Shown: positions 50,250 to 59,820, numbered from the stretch's first letter. The stretch: 64,000 nucleotides of DNA from Bacteroidia bacterium (GCA_033391075.1 JAWPMV010000003.1:186001-250000); one strand, 5' to 3'. The notes: generated by a model not told the origin, from the letters alone. Made by a program: numbers and translations.

Positions 50250-51392
50250 TCAAACACTTTTCTTAAAGGCGGAAGGTGTCATCCCCTCATTCTTTTTAAA
50301 GGCATTATTAAAAGAGTTTTTGCTATTGAAACCGACTTCAAAAGCTACTTCGAGTAAGGTCCGGGAAGAACCATTTGTAATTTTATCCTTGGCCTCATTT
50401 ATTCGATAGGTATTGATCAGATCAAAAAAGTTCTGCTTCAATTCCTCATTGATAAGTTGGGACAAATGATGAGTTGAAACTCCTAGTTCTTTCGCAAGAG
50501 CCGATAATCTTAACTCATTGTTTCTATATACCTTGTCAACTTCTAATTTCTCTTTTAACTTTTTGATAAGGCTATCCTTAGCCCCCTTGCTTAGGCCTGA
50601 TTTTGCATATTTTGTTTGGGGAATATCTGCTTTAATCAGGAAAACAGAATTGGGGTATTTCATCGCACGATATGCCAGTCCAAATACAAAAACAAGAGTT
50701 GGCAGGACATATAGATAATCAAAGGTCCTTTGCCACATTTTGGTGGCATATTGATAGATAACAAAAGCGGAGCAAAATAGAATGATCAGCAAGGCAAGCA
50801 AATAAAGGTATTGGAGGCTCTTGATTTTGTCCAGAGGAATATTGGCTTGACGCTCCTTCGCCTCAGCAAGCAATTGCTTACTTTCACGATAAGCAAGAAA
50901 TAGATACATCAGTGCATGGAGAAACTGAAGGATGAAAACATAGGCATAGAGATAATGCTTAGCAGTAATCGCTTCCTGATTCCAGGAGTCAAAAACGGTC
51001 AACATCCCGTAGTTCACCGCCCGATCTGTAATGAAATCATCAAAAAATACAGGAAGTAAAAAGGTAAATAGCAGGATGGGAAAGAAATGCAATAGGTCCC
51101 TCTTTTTAAGCTTAAAATCTTTTATCAGAATGGCCCGATTATATAAATAAATCAGAGGCCCTACGATGAACCAGGATCCATATCGAGTACTGAAAATAAA
51201 GGGTATCCGGGAGTCAAGGGTATGCCTTAGTAAAAAGAATTCCACCTGATACCACAAAAAAGCAAATAGAAGTGCAGCTAAAAGATAATTGGCGGGCCTG
51301 ACAGTTTTTCGGTCAAGCAAAACCGTTACCATCAAAAAGAGGCATTGCCCCATCCCCAGAAAAAGTAGTATAGAAACGAAATCAATATTCAA
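50250..51392 (-). CDS. AraC-family regulator with 7-helix membrane N-terminus
   Basis: Residues 1-240 hold about seven hydrophobic helices, and residues about 275-378 an AraC DNA-binding domain (LRLSALAKELGVSTHHLSQL, then SRTLLEVAFEVGFNSKNSFN, then FKKNEGMTPSAFKKS). Same architecture as the gene at 31662-32708, with an equivalent KYAKSGLSKGAKDSLIKKLK linker. Its target may be the downstream YceI-TPR gene (148-bp gap) or the divergent AsmA-like gene. Confidence 0.85.
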   Translation of the reverse strand: MNIDFVSILLFLGMGQCLFLMVTVLLDRKTVRPANYLLAALLFAFLWYQVEFFLLRHTLDSRIPFIFSTRYGSWFIVGPLIYLYNRAILIKDFKLKKRDLLHFFPILLFTFLLPVFFDDFITDRAVNYGMLTVFDSWNQEAITAKHYLYAYVFILQFLHALMYLFLAYRESKQLLAEAKERQANIPLDKIKSLQYLYLLALLIILFCSAFVIYQYATKMWQRTFDYLYVLPTLVFVFGLAYRAMKYPNSVFLIKADIPQTKYAKSGLSKGAKDSLIKKLKEKLEVDKVYRNNELRLSALAKELGVSTHHLSQLINEELKQNFFDLINTYRINEAKDKITNGSSRTLLEVAFEVGFNSKNSFNNAFKKNEGMTPSAFKKSV

Positions 51393-51685
51393 GATACAGC
51401 CTGATGTTTTCTTTATAAGTTAGAGAAAAACCAAATGCCGACAAATTCCTCTTCGTTTTCGGGAACTCAATACTATATGGGCAGCCTTGAGTTCCAATCC
51501 CATGAGGATGCTAGTTCAAAAGGCTTCTACCTGAGAAATCTTGCTATCCGCAATCTCTGGCCCGAGAGGATGAACATATTCAACCTATCATTAGATTTAT
51601 TAATCCTATTAAATGCAAAATCCAAATTTTTTGAGTCCCCTAGCCTGAGATTTCGTAATTTGGAATTCTTATAAAAACAGCCCTA

Positions 51686-54600
51686 ATGAAACGGAAAAAA
51701 ATTCGGTGGGTTTTTTTCTTTGCCTTTCTCATCCCTATCAGCTTGCTAGGATTCACTTTGGTCTATGTTTATCAAAATCAACAGACCATCGTGCAAGCCG
51801 AAATAGATGCCTTGAACCAGGGGTTTCAAGGAAAGATTAGCATTGGTGAAACCCATTTGGCCCCTTTTGAGAACTTCCCTTATATCTCCATCAAGGTGGA
51901 TAGTGTTAAGGTATTTGAGTCCAAGAAGGAAAATGCGTACAGTATTTTGGAAGTGGCTGACATTTATGTGGGCCTGGATATCTCGGATATTATTCAAGGG
52001 AAAATCGACATCAAAAAACTCCTGATAGAAGATGGATTTTTTGACATCGTACTTCATGAAGACGGAACAAACAATTTAAGCAATGCTCTAGCCAGCCAGG
52101 GAGAGGAAGAGGAATCCGAGCCTTTACACATCCATCTGCAAAATATTGAGCTAAGAAACTTAGACGTCCATAAAATCAATGAGAGTAGCGGCCTGGATGT
52201 CGAAGCCTACATTTATTGGGCAGAAGGAAGCTTTAAAAGTACCGAAGGTCATATAGCAGCCAACATCGATACGGGTTTTGATCTGAATATCATGGTCGAT
52301 GGCGATACCACCTTTATAAAACATAAGCATATTGAATTTCATACGGATGTCGATTTTGATGAACGTACAGGCCAATTAAGCATAGCACCTTCGGACATCG
52401 TAACGGAATATGCCGATTTTGATCTTACGGGCACAGTGAATACCAAAAACAAGATGGATTTGGACCTGGAAATAAAAGGGACAAAACCCAATTTTGATCT
52501 GTTCATTGCCTTTGCTCCAGCTGAGATTATTCCTATTCTCGAGCGCTACAAAAATGCCGGGAAGATCTACTTTAATTCCACTATTCAGGGCCCCGCGGCA
52601 TTTGGCTACAGTCCCTTTGTTAATATTGACTTTGGAGCGAGTGAGGCTTTTTTAGAAAATACCCGTTTTGGACGCCGGGTAGAAGAGATGGGATTTGAAG
52701 GTCATTTCAGCAATGGTGGGAAAAGAGACCTTTCTACCATGCAATTCTCCATGAGCAATATGACCGCCAATCTGGAAAAAGGGAAGTTTATCGGTAATGT
52801 AGAGGTCAAAAATTTCGAAGAGCCAGACATCAAGATGGAGGTCGATGCGCAATTCGAATTAGATTTTATTGCAGAATTTCTCAACCTAAACGAATACGAA
52901 GATGCTGAGGGAACGGTCGATCTTAAAATGAATTTTCATGACATCATTGATTTAGACAATCCCGAAGAAGTCCTGAACAATTTGGATCAGGCCTACTACA
53001 GCGAACTGACCTTAAAAAACCTAAGCATAAACGCTGCTCAATTACCAGCTCCCTTGAAAAATCTTAATGCGCACATGATTATCAAGGGAAAACGAGCAGA
53101 ATTGGATCAATTTGAAGTCAAATTTGGGGAGTCCGATTTGTCCATGCGTGGTTACCTCACAGATTTACCCGCCATCATCCACCACAGCGATGTGCCTGTT
53201 TTTACCCATCTGGAGATCAAATCTGATGTGCTGGATATAGCTGAAATAAGTTCTTTTTCAGCAGAAGATAGCACAGGTATAGATGAAAGGATAGAAGACT
53301 TAAGATTAGGTCTGTCATTTCAAGCTTCGGCCCGAGATTTTACTGAGGCTAAACACCTCCCGAGTGGGGAGTTTTTCGTAGACAGCTTGCATGCACAACT
53401 CAAGCACTATCCGCATGAATTACATGATTTTCATGTGGATCTTTTGATTGATGAGCATGACATCCGAATCAAAGATTTCACGGGCTATATCGATAAGTCA
53501 GATTTTCATGTGGATGGGGAAATTCATGAGTATGCCTTTTGGATGAAAGACACCCTCAATGGGGATGTCGACTTGGATATTGGTATTACCTCCCGGCTTC
53601 TTCGTCTGGAGGACATCTTTAGCTATCAAGGAGAGAATTATGTGCCGGAGGATTATCGCCATGAAGAGTTTGATAATCTGGCTCTACACTTTTCTTCCAG
53701 CATGCATTACAAGGATTCGGAATTACAATCCATCGATATCGATCTGGATAAATTCGATGCCAAAATGCATTTGCATCCCATGCGTTTCAAAGACTTTAAC
53801 GGACGCATACATTATGAAGATGAACATCTCTTGCTGGAAAACTTTCACGCGCAAATGGGGAGAAGCATATTCAATGTGAACATGGATTACTTTTTGGGAG
53901 CAGATTCGACGATCAAAAAGAGAGATAATTATCTGAGTTTAAAGACTAATTACATTGATTTTGACCAACTCAGCAATTACAATCTTGCTCCGCCCCAAAA
54001 AAATAAGGCGGTAGCCGTGGAACAAAAAACTGTCCAGACAGATACAGCAGATGTCGCTGAACATGCAGAGGCCTTCAACTTATATGAATTGCCTTTTACC
54101 GATATGCGCTTTGATGTAGATATTGGCCATTTCATCTACCACCGACTGGATCTCCAAAACATTAATGCAGATTTACGGATTACGCAGGATCATTATGTTT
54201 ATGTGGACACCTTAAGCCTGAATGCCGCTGGTGGGGAATTTCACATGAAGGGCTATTTCAACGGAAGCGACCCCAAACATATTTACCTGAAACCGGATAT
54301 AGATGTTCAACATGTGGATCTGGACAAACTCTTATTCAAATTTGAGAATTTCGGTCAGGATGTGATTGTCTCAGAAAATTTGCACGGCGAACTCTCAGCA
54401 AAGATCACGGGCAATATTCGCGTTTATCCTGATTTTGTTCCTGACCTGGATCAATCAGAAGTGCACATGGATGTTGTAGCGGTGAATGGGCGATTGGAGA
54501 ACTATGACTATATGTTGATGCTATCAGATTATTTTGGGGATAAGGATTTGTCCAATGTTCGTTTTGACACCCTGAGAAATCATCTGGATGTAACCAATGG

Positions 54601-54889
54601 CGTGCTGTCTATTCCCAACATGACCATAGAATCTACTCTGGGACATATGGATATTTCGGGAAGCCAGGACATGAATGACAACATCGAATACTATATGCGC
54701 ATTCCCTGGAAATTGATCAAACAAGGAGCACGCAATCGAATATTTGGAAGTAAGAAAAATAAGGAGGATTCGACTACAGAAGATGAAATCATTGAGGTCG
54801 ATCCCAATAAGAAAGTCCGCTATTTGAATGTAAAAATCATGGGGACCCTGGATGATTTTGATGTAAAAATGGGGAAGAAGAAGGAATGA
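51686..54889 (+). CDS. AsmA/TamB-like inner-membrane-anchored lipid-transfer protein
   Basis: A single N-terminal transmembrane anchor (about residues 8-28) precedes a ~1,000-residue periplasmic region of repeated beta strands. The AsmA-like start is visible in AEIDALNQGFQGKISIGETH and SIKVDSVKVFES, and an AsmA_2-type end in VNGRLENYDYMLMLSDYFGD, FDTLRNHLDVTNGVLSIPNM and STLGHMDISGSQ. Proteins of this family form long grooves thought to carry phospholipids between membranes and influence outer-membrane assembly. It is unusually rich in Asp and His. The acidic, Lys-rich C-terminus (KKNKEDSTTEDEIIEVDPNKK) is typical of Bacteroidota members. It converges with the outer-membrane protein gene. Confidence 0.8.
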   Translation: MKRKKIRWVFFFAFLIPISLLGFTLVYVYQNQQTIVQAEIDALNQGFQGKISIGETHLAPFENFPYISIKVDSVKVFESKKENAYSILEVADIYVGLDISDIIQGKIDIKKLLIEDGFFDIVLHEDGTNNLSNALASQGEEEESEPLHIHLQNIELRNLDVHKINESSGLDVEAYIYWAEGSFKSTEGHIAANIDTGFDLNIMVDGDTTFIKHKHIEFHTDVDFDERTGQLSIAPSDIVTEYADFDLTGTVNTKNKMDLDLEIKGTKPNFDLFIAFAPAEIIPILERYKNAGKIYFNSTIQGPAAFGYSPFVNIDFGASEAFLENTRFGRRVEEMGFEGHFSNGGKRDLSTMQFSMSNMTANLEKGKFIGNVEVKNFEEPDIKMEVDAQFELDFIAEFLNLNEYEDAEGTVDLKMNFHDIIDLDNPEEVLNNLDQAYYSELTLKNLSINAAQLPAPLKNLNAHMIIKGKRAELDQFEVKFGESDLSMRGYLTDLPAIIHHSDVPVFTHLEIKSDVLDIAEISSFSAEDSTGIDERIEDLRLGLSFQASARDFTEAKHLPSGEFFVDSLHAQLKHYPHELHDFHVDLLIDEHDIRIKDFTGYIDKSDFHVDGEIHEYAFWMKDTLNGDVDLDIGITSRLLRLEDIFSYQGENYVPEDYRHEEFDNLALHFSSSMHYKDSELQSIDIDLDKFDAKMHLHPMRFKDFNGRIHYEDEHLLLENFHAQMGRSIFNVNMDYFLGADSTIKKRDNYLSLKTNYIDFDQLSNYNLAPPQKNKAVAVEQKTVQTDTADVAEHAEAFNLYELPFTDMRFDVDIGHFIYHRLDLQNINADLRITQDHYVYVDTLSLNAAGGEFHMKGYFNGSDPKHIYLKPDIDVQHVDLDKLLFKFENFGQDVIVSENLHGELSAKITGNIRVYPDFVPDLDQSEVHMDVVAVNGRLENYDYMLMLSDYFGDKDLSNVRFDTLRNHLDVTNGVLSIPNMTIESTLGHMDISGSQDMNDNIEYYMRIPWKLIKQGARNRIFGSKKNKEDSTTEDEIIEVDPNKKVRYLNVKIMGTLDDFDVKMGKKKE

Positions 54890-54948
54890 TTCGATACCGA
54901 GCATTCTTGAGCTGGATACCCTCAGCATCCTCCTTCTACCAGAACTAA

Positions 54949-54981
54949 AACACAAGAGCAGAAATGTACTGCTCCTGTGTT
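54949..54981. terminator. Hairpin terminator between convergent genes
   Basis: AACACAAGAGCAG and CTGCTCCTGTGTT pair at 12 of 13 positions around a 7-nt loop. On the minus strand TTTTAGTT follows. It lies between the AsmA-like gene and the outer-membrane protein gene. Confidence 0.65.
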
Positions 54982-55003
54982 CATCCTCTTTCGGAAACAA
55001 TTC

Positions 55004-55897
55004 CTACCACTTCTTAAAGGTTCCAAAAGTAATAGGTCCAGCAAATCCTATATAATTGGCAGAAAAAGCCCCTGCAGTGCCTAAGGTAAATCCAATTTGA
55101 TTTTTCCCTTCGTACAGCAATTTAATCGCATAACCTTTCCATTCCTGATCATTAGGGTAAAGTCCGGTTTGAAGCAGATTCTCATTCAGAAAATCGCCAT
55201 TTTCCATGGACTCCCTAAGGGTGATATTCAACACTATCCATAAATTCCTGGCTTTGGCTGCTTTGAATCCAAACTCCACATTTGCATTGAAAAAGTCACT
55301 ATAATCATGGGTAGATACATTATAGCCCAAGTCCAGAAAAGAATATATGCGGGGAGAGAGGCTTCCGCCAATATGTCCAAATAGGCCGAAAGAATTTGAG
55401 AGGTAACCTGTAGTTAAGCCTTTTTCCAGTTCACTGGAAGCGGTATTCCAACTTGTTTGTATAGAAACGGCAAGCTGTAGTCCTTTGTCCAAAATCCCAT
55501 ACTTTACTCCTAATTGATAATTACTCAAGCCAAATAAGCTACCCTCCTCAAGCAAAGTAGGATAGTACAATGAGTCAGTCGCTTCTTTAGTTGCGACATA
55601 TTTAAAGGGTAGATGAGAGAAAAGAGTCAGCTTATCCGTAAGACCATATATCGCATATATTCCTACATCTGAACTAGCAACTTCTCTGTTAATATTGGTT
55701 TCAGTATCTGTAACCCCTATGCCGTTCAGGATTAAGCCATCATAGGTGCCCTGAGCTTGCAAAGTAGTTTGTAATTGAATGAAACCAGTATTCTTTTTTT
55801 GTACCCAGGGTCCTTGTGCGTGAGCATTAAGAGATATCATGCAGCCAATTAGGCTAAGCAAAAATCCAGGATAAAAGTGCTTTAGAAAAATTTTCAT
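55004..55897 (-). CDS. Outer-membrane beta-barrel protein, possible transporter
   Basis: Signal peptide to NAHAQ (28), then alternating beta strands throughout (GFIQLQTTLQAQG, DVGIYAIYGLTDKLTLFSHL, SNYQLGVKYGILDKGLQLAV, IYSFLDLGYNVS, NVEFGFKAAKARNLWIVLNI). The pattern resembles the meta-pathway phenol-degradation/porin-like family of Bacteroidota and proteobacterial outer-membrane proteins; a specific substrate cannot be read. Its ATG overlaps the stop of the upstream small membrane gene by 4 bp, so it is the last gene of an operon with the two small membrane proteins. Confidence 0.65.
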   Translation of the reverse strand: MKIFLKHFYPGFLLSLIGCMISLNAHAQGPWVQKKNTGFIQLQTTLQAQGTYDGLILNGIGVTDTETNINREVASSDVGIYAIYGLTDKLTLFSHLPFKYVATKEATDSLYYPTLLEEGSLFGLSNYQLGVKYGILDKGLQLAVSIQTSWNTASSELEKGLTTGYLSNSFGLFGHIGGSLSPRIYSFLDLGYNVSTHDYSDFFNANVEFGFKAAKARNLWIVLNITLRESMENGDFLNENLLQTGLYPNDQEWKGYAIKLLYEGKNQIGFTLGTAGAFSANYIGFAGPITFGTFKKW

Positions 55898-56304
55898 GTG
55901 TTTTGAATTTTAGGGCTTATGCTTTCCGTATTTACAATGGCTTTCCATGTGAGATATAAAGCCATACTGTGGAGTATCACCGAGACACCCACTACAACAT
56001 ACAGGCGAGTCGGTGTATCTGTGAGTCTGAAAAAATCAATAAAATCAAGCGTCTCACGAATCCAGGAACCAAATAGAACCGCCATAATAACTCGCGCATC
56101 TCGCAAAAAGAATACAGCAAGCAAACAGGATAAACCCAATCCCAGCTCTCTGCCGGACCATGATAAAACTGATTTTACCTCCCCTAAAAACTGGGGATGT
56201 GTTTCTGGCGAAAGAGACGCCCATATTCCTAGCACGGTAGCTATGAGTCCCGTAAGGAAGGTGATGATTAATACAAACTTTGGAACCTCAATATTTGTCT
56301 TCAT
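55894..56304 (-). CDS. Small four-helix membrane protein
   Basis: 136 residues with four hydrophobic stretches (about 8-28, 48-66, 70-84, 102-122) and a cytoplasmic-looking end. I do not recognise a named family with certainty. The segment FGSWIRETLDFIDFFR between helices 3 and 4 is the most distinctive. It starts 6 bp after the DUF4345-like gene and overlaps the outer-membrane protein gene by 4 bp. Confidence 0.65.
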   Translation of the reverse strand: MKTNIEVPKFVLIITFLTGLIATVLGIWASLSPETHPQFLGEVKSVLSWSGRELGLGLSCLLAVFFLRDARVIMAVLFGSWIRETLDFIDFFRLTDTPTRLYVVVGVSVILHSMALYLTWKAIVNTESISPKIQNT

Positions 56305-56309
56305 AGCTT

Positions 56310-56735
56310 TTATTGTTGAGAGATTACATGAGCTTGTTCGACGATCTCTTTACTGAGAACTTTGTGGGCGAAGCTTAGAACTACAGCCATGAATAATGAT
56401 ATAGCAATCCCTCCCAGGATTACATTTATGTCGAAACCGTCCATAAATAAGCTAAGAAGTCGCCCAAGGGTCCATCCCAAAAGGATGATGACAACCGGAT
56501 GCAACAACTCCAATTTTGATTTAAAAATTGCCCAGAGGCTAAGGAGGCCTGTAGCTACCATAGACCCACCTATAATTCCTCGAATGGTACTGAAACCAAA
56601 GGCATTATTGGCTGAAATCTGGGAATGCCCCATTACGGATTCGGGACTAAACATAAAGAGGAAGCCATTGGCAAAAATGAAAAGCCCAATGAGCGACACA
56701 ACAATTTTGAAAACAATTTTCATTGATGGATACAT
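56310..56735 (-). CDS. Small membrane protein, DUF4345-like
   Basis: 141 residues with four hydrophobic helices. The blocks LFIFANGFLFMFSPESVMG and NAFGFSTIRGIIGGSMVATG, then LGWTLGRLLSLFMDGF, resemble DUF4345 proteins, whose role is unknown. A second ATG at 56723 is possible. It is the first of a three-gene run following the AraC gene at 56841-57647 (105-bp gap), which may control it. Confidence 0.65.
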   Translation of the reverse strand: MYPSMKIVFKIVVSLIGLFIFANGFLFMFSPESVMGHSQISANNAFGFSTIRGIIGGSMVATGLLSLWAIFKSKLELLHPVVIILLGWTLGRLLSLFMDGFDINVILGGIAISLFMAVVLSFAHKVLSKEIVEQAHVISQQ

Positions 56736-56840
56736 AATTTTTATGATGAAGCCGAGACGAGGAGACTGTCTCTATTACATCACAAAAATCTGGAGGTATT
56801 TTTCAAAAAAGTTGTAAAAAACTATCAAAGGTTTGAGAGT

Positions 56841-57647
56841 TTATTTCAATAGCTTTTTTCTATAGTCAGAAGGAGAGGTGGAAAAAGCGGCTGAAAAAGC
56901 ATTTGAAAAATAGGCTACATCCTGAAAGCCGCAGGAATAAGCGATTTCTTTTATACGAACATCTGGCTTTGCCAATAAATTCCGAGCTCTGTCTAGCCTT
57001 TTTGAATTGATGTATTTTCTGGGGGTAGTCTTATATAAAGCTTTAAACTTTCGTTGGAAAGAAGAGAGACTTAAGCCAGCCATGAAGGCTAAATCCTCTA
57101 AATTCAGATTCTCAAAAATATGGGCTTCAATGATTTGCTTAAAATTGTAGTCGTTGTGGTTAAATAAGGTGCTAAGTATCCCTTTAATGGAGGCATCATG
57201 GTCCACTTGCATCAAGAGGAAAATTAACTCTCGGGTTTTGACCTTTAGCAATTCCTCTTTCATGAGTTGAGGATGGTCAATATAGTGGGAGATTTCCTTT
57301 GCAAACCTAATCAGCATTTCATTTGGAGGGATTCTTTTTAGAGAAGAGGTTTCAGCAATTGTAGGCTTTTGGAGAAAGTCAGGAAGATGATTGTCATAGA
57401 TGTATTCCAGCGTTTCAGGTTCCAGCTCAAAGATGATAACCTCCGTGAAGCTATTGTCCTGATTTGGGAACCAGTTATTTACAAAATTATCACACTTCAT
57501 GATTAAACTGTCTCCCGTGAATAATTCTACACTTTTGACAGGGGCATATATCTTTGAATGTCCATTTATCACATGGGCAAACAATGCCGAATTCACCAAT
57601 GAATTGCTGACCTTATGCGGAGGTTGAAATCTTGCTTTCCCAACCAC
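56841..57647 (-). CDS. AraC-family regulator with ExsA-like N-terminal domain
   Basis: A soluble regulator. Residues about 15-145 form a cupin-like/ExsA-type N-domain (ALFAHVINGHSKIYAPVKSV, GDSLIMKCDNFVNNWFP). The C-terminal DNA-binding pair is at about 165-266 (IFENLNLEDLAFMAGLSLSS, then RKFKALYKTTPRKYINSKRL, then VRIKEIAYSCGFQDVAYFSN). The N-terminal domain family often binds a partner protein or ligand. It is the gene immediately upstream of the small-membrane-protein/outer-membrane-protein operon on the same strand. Confidence 0.8.
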   Translation of the reverse strand: MVGKARFQPPHKVSNSLVNSALFAHVINGHSKIYAPVKSVELFTGDSLIMKCDNFVNNWFPNQDNSFTEVIIFELEPETLEYIYDNHLPDFLQKPTIAETSSLKRIPPNEMLIRFAKEISHYIDHPQLMKEELLKVKTRELIFLLMQVDHDASIKGILSTLFNHNDYNFKQIIEAHIFENLNLEDLAFMAGLSLSSFQRKFKALYKTTPRKYINSKRLDRARNLLAKPDVRIKEIAYSCGFQDVAYFSNAFSAAFSTSPSDYRKKLLK

Positions 57648-57748
57648 CTCTTGATTTAATATTTTAAATGATCTCTGAAAAATAGGAACTGCTTATTAAT
57701 GGCTAAGTATTTCTTCTGAAAAGAAAATAACAATCCATAAGTATTCCT

Positions 57749-57771
57749 AAAAACTCCCTTAATTCAAGGGA
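57749..57771 (-). terminator. Terminator after the S41 protease gene
   Basis: On the minus strand TCCCTT-GAATT-AAGGGA is followed by GTTTTTAGG, a 6-bp stem with a T-tract, starting right after the stop codon. Confidence 0.6.
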
Positions 57772-57772
57772 C

Positions 57773-59128
57773 TCATTCCCTAATCTCTACGCGTTCTTCC
57801 TTGCCATCTCTGATCGTAGTTACTGAAACGATCTTTCCATTCTCTCTATCAAATCGAAGATCGGGAACATTCCCTCTTGCACCTGGAGGTAATAATATTT
57901 CAAAAACATCCCCTTGCTTGCGTTTCAATTCCAGTTTCATGGGTACGGTAGGCCTTTTGGTAAACAACTTCCCATTTTCCCAACTGATAAGAGTTTCTCC
58001 GTAGGTACCGCTATACTCGGATAAATCTTCTGCAGCTTTTTCAGCAGTAGGTTTTTGAGAAGTTTCTTCAAGATTCTTTAAGGCTTCCCTAAGCTCCTTT
58101 TTCACCTCCTTATCGGTGCTTTCCTGTTCAAGATTGTTAAGCATTTCCTTTAAGGCTATCTCTAAGGCATCATCCGGATCACAGGGAAAGTCAGGATCAA
58201 CCCCCTTTGCCCGCCAATTGGTCTGAGTCTTGGCATTCATCACCCGTCCTATGGGAATGAGTCCAACCAAATCCTGACCCAGTGGATAGATGGATGCACT
58301 ATGCGCACCTCTGTAGCCTGATCCGGTATTTTCTCCGAAGAGGATCGCACGCTCAAAACTACTCATGCAATAAGCCATATTGGTAGCTGCCGAACCCGTA
58401 AAGCGATCTATCAGGATAAATATGGGTTTTGAAAGGTAGCGATCCAGGGGAAGTTCTTTATGCGTGCGGTGATGGGAAACCGAATCCCAGGCCAGATATT
58501 CCCGTGTGTACAGCAACTTGTTTTCCTCTTCAAAAAAGTAACTCATTAAATAGGGAATAAATCCTCCTACCCCTCCCCTATTTCCTCTCAGGTCAATGAT
58601 CATTCCATCTGTATATGAGAGAAATTGCATAGCTGCATCCACCGTAGCTTTTGCCTCTTCCAGGGCTGGCATTTGTTCCAATTTCAAATAGCCAACATTG
58701 CCCTCTAGTACCTCAAGTTTCCGGAAGAAAAAATTGCGACGCACATTGGATAAACTACGATTGCCTATAGCCATATTTTGCATGTTCACATCTCCATCCC
58801 CTGATTGGAGGAGCTGAGCGGTTTTGAATAAAGAGGGATTATGAAGTACAGCGAAATGAGCATCTTGGGTAATGCCGCGAAGTAAAACCGTGAGATAGGA
58901 AGCAAAGCTATCCCTATTGTAATCCTTGGCAAATTCTGCGGACTTCCTGCTCTTCTTCAATTCCGCTAAAATAAGGGGCACGGAATCTTGAAGCACATAA
59001 TTTTCAGAAATATGTTTGGAGAACTCTTCGAGTATGTCTTGCTTTTCTTTTGAAGTTAAATTTTGTCCCATTGCTGAAAAGGACAAACTAAAAAGTATGA
59101 AAAGGGAGATTTTTTGTAAGAGGACCAT
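57773..59128 (-). CDS. Exported S41-family (tail-specific-like) peptidase
   Basis: A signal peptide ends near SAMGQ (22). Helical N-domain at about 25-130, then the S41 core: GNVGYLKLEQM (about 143-153), GMIIDLRGNRGG (175-186), and the nucleophile region IDRFTGSAATNMAY with Ser246. The lysine of classical tail-specific proteases is not found in the expected GxxTxGKG position (GENTGSGYR), so the catalytic arrangement is closer to the IRBP/tricorn-like S41 branch or the protein has altered activity. A beta-rich C-domain (about 360-451) is typical of Bacteroidota S41 proteins. It is divergent from the winged-helix gene. Confidence 0.8.
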   Translation of the reverse strand: MVLLQKISLFILFSLSFSAMGQNLTSKEKQDILEEFSKHISENYVLQDSVPLILAELKKSRKSAEFAKDYNRDSFASYLTVLLRGITQDAHFAVLHNPSLFKTAQLLQSGDGDVNMQNMAIGNRSLSNVRRNFFFRKLEVLEGNVGYLKLEQMPALEEAKATVDAAMQFLSYTDGMIIDLRGNRGGVGGFIPYLMSYFFEEENKLLYTREYLAWDSVSHHRTHKELPLDRYLSKPIFILIDRFTGSAATNMAYCMSSFERAILFGENTGSGYRGAHSASIYPLGQDLVGLIPIGRVMNAKTQTNWRAKGVDPDFPCDPDDALEIALKEMLNNLEQESTDKEVKKELREALKNLEETSQKPTAEKAAEDLSEYSGTYGETLISWENGKLFTKRPTVPMKLELKRKQGDVFEILLPPGARGNVPDLRFDRENGKIVSVTTIRDGKEERVEIRE

Positions 59129-59221
59129 AGCTCAATATTTGCGGGATTATTCGATCAATTTTGAGCAAGAAAGAGCATTTATTTTAAAATATATGTTCAG
59201 AAAAGCTTCTTTTTTCCTTCT

Positions 59222-59240
59222 AAATGTTAAAAAATGTTAA
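59222..59240. promoter_or_regulatory. Tandem 9-bp direct repeat in the winged-helix/S41 intergenic region
   Basis: AAATGTTAA occurs at 59222-59230 and 59232-59240, a 10-bp period of about one helical turn. OmpR-type winged helices bind tandem repeats of about 10-11 bp, so this is a candidate site for the regulator encoded 50 bp downstream. Confidence 0.35.
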
Positions 59241-59292
59241 GGATCCCAATTGCCAGGCCTGAATATGTATCTTAGGTAAAAGAAGATTGATT

Positions 59293-59820
59293 ATGGCTAC
59301 ACAAAAAAGGGGAATTCTCAGATTCAGGAATCATAATATATTCATAGACACCCATGAAATTGAAATCCAAGGAAGAATACACAAACTTTCTCCCAAGGAA
59401 ATGGAAGTCCTGGTCATGCTGGTGAAGAATAGTGATAAAACCCTGACCCGCAAAGAAATTTTGGAGCAGGTATGGGGAGATGAATTTGGAAATGACCTGG
59501 GGATAACCCAGATCGTTTCAAAACTGAGGCAATTGCTCGGAGATAAAGAAAAAACAATCATACGAACGATTCCTAAAAAGGGCTATCTCCTAAGTGCTGA
59601 AAAAGTCAAAGTGAAAAAATCCTTTCGGCCATCCCCACTCGCATTAGCATTACTAGTTGTTGGCCTACTAATTTCTGGCTTCATTATATATAAGCCTGTA
59701 AGTGTAAGAATACAGCTTGCAAAAGCTGCTGAGGAAAAATCAGTCGTTGAAAATGATGCTAAGGAAGAACCAAAAGTTATCAAAAGGAAAAGGATTAGGG
59801 TCTTGAAGTCCGCTGAATAA
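59293..59820 (+). CDS. Membrane-anchored OmpR-type winged-helix regulator (CadC/ToxR-like)
   Basis: Residues about 5-98 form an OmpR/PhoB-type winged helix: HEIEIQGRIHKLSPKEMEVL, NSDKTLTRKEILEQVWGDEF, ITQIVSKLRQLLG and IIRTIPKKGYLLS. One transmembrane helix follows (about 115-135, LALALLVVGLLISGFIIY) and then a short Lys/Glu-rich periplasmic tail. It is a one-component DNA-binding protein tethered to the membrane, without a receiver, and much shorter than CadC or ToxR, with almost no sensory domain. The ATG at 59293 is preferred to the TTG at 59287. Confidence 0.8.
   Translation: MATQKRGILRFRNHNIFIDTHEIEIQGRIHKLSPKEMEVLVMLVKNSDKTLTRKEILEQVWGDEFGNDLGITQIVSKLRQLLGDKEKTIIRTIPKKGYLLSAEKVKVKKSFRPSPLALALLVVGLLISGFIIYKPVSVRIQLAKAAEEKSVVENDAKEEPKVIKRKRIRVLKSAE

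Noticed and set aside
51435-51674. A 79-codon plus-strand open frame before the AsmA-like gene
   Set aside because: Composition is not gene-like, no recognisable motif, and it lies in the promoter gap between two divergent genes.
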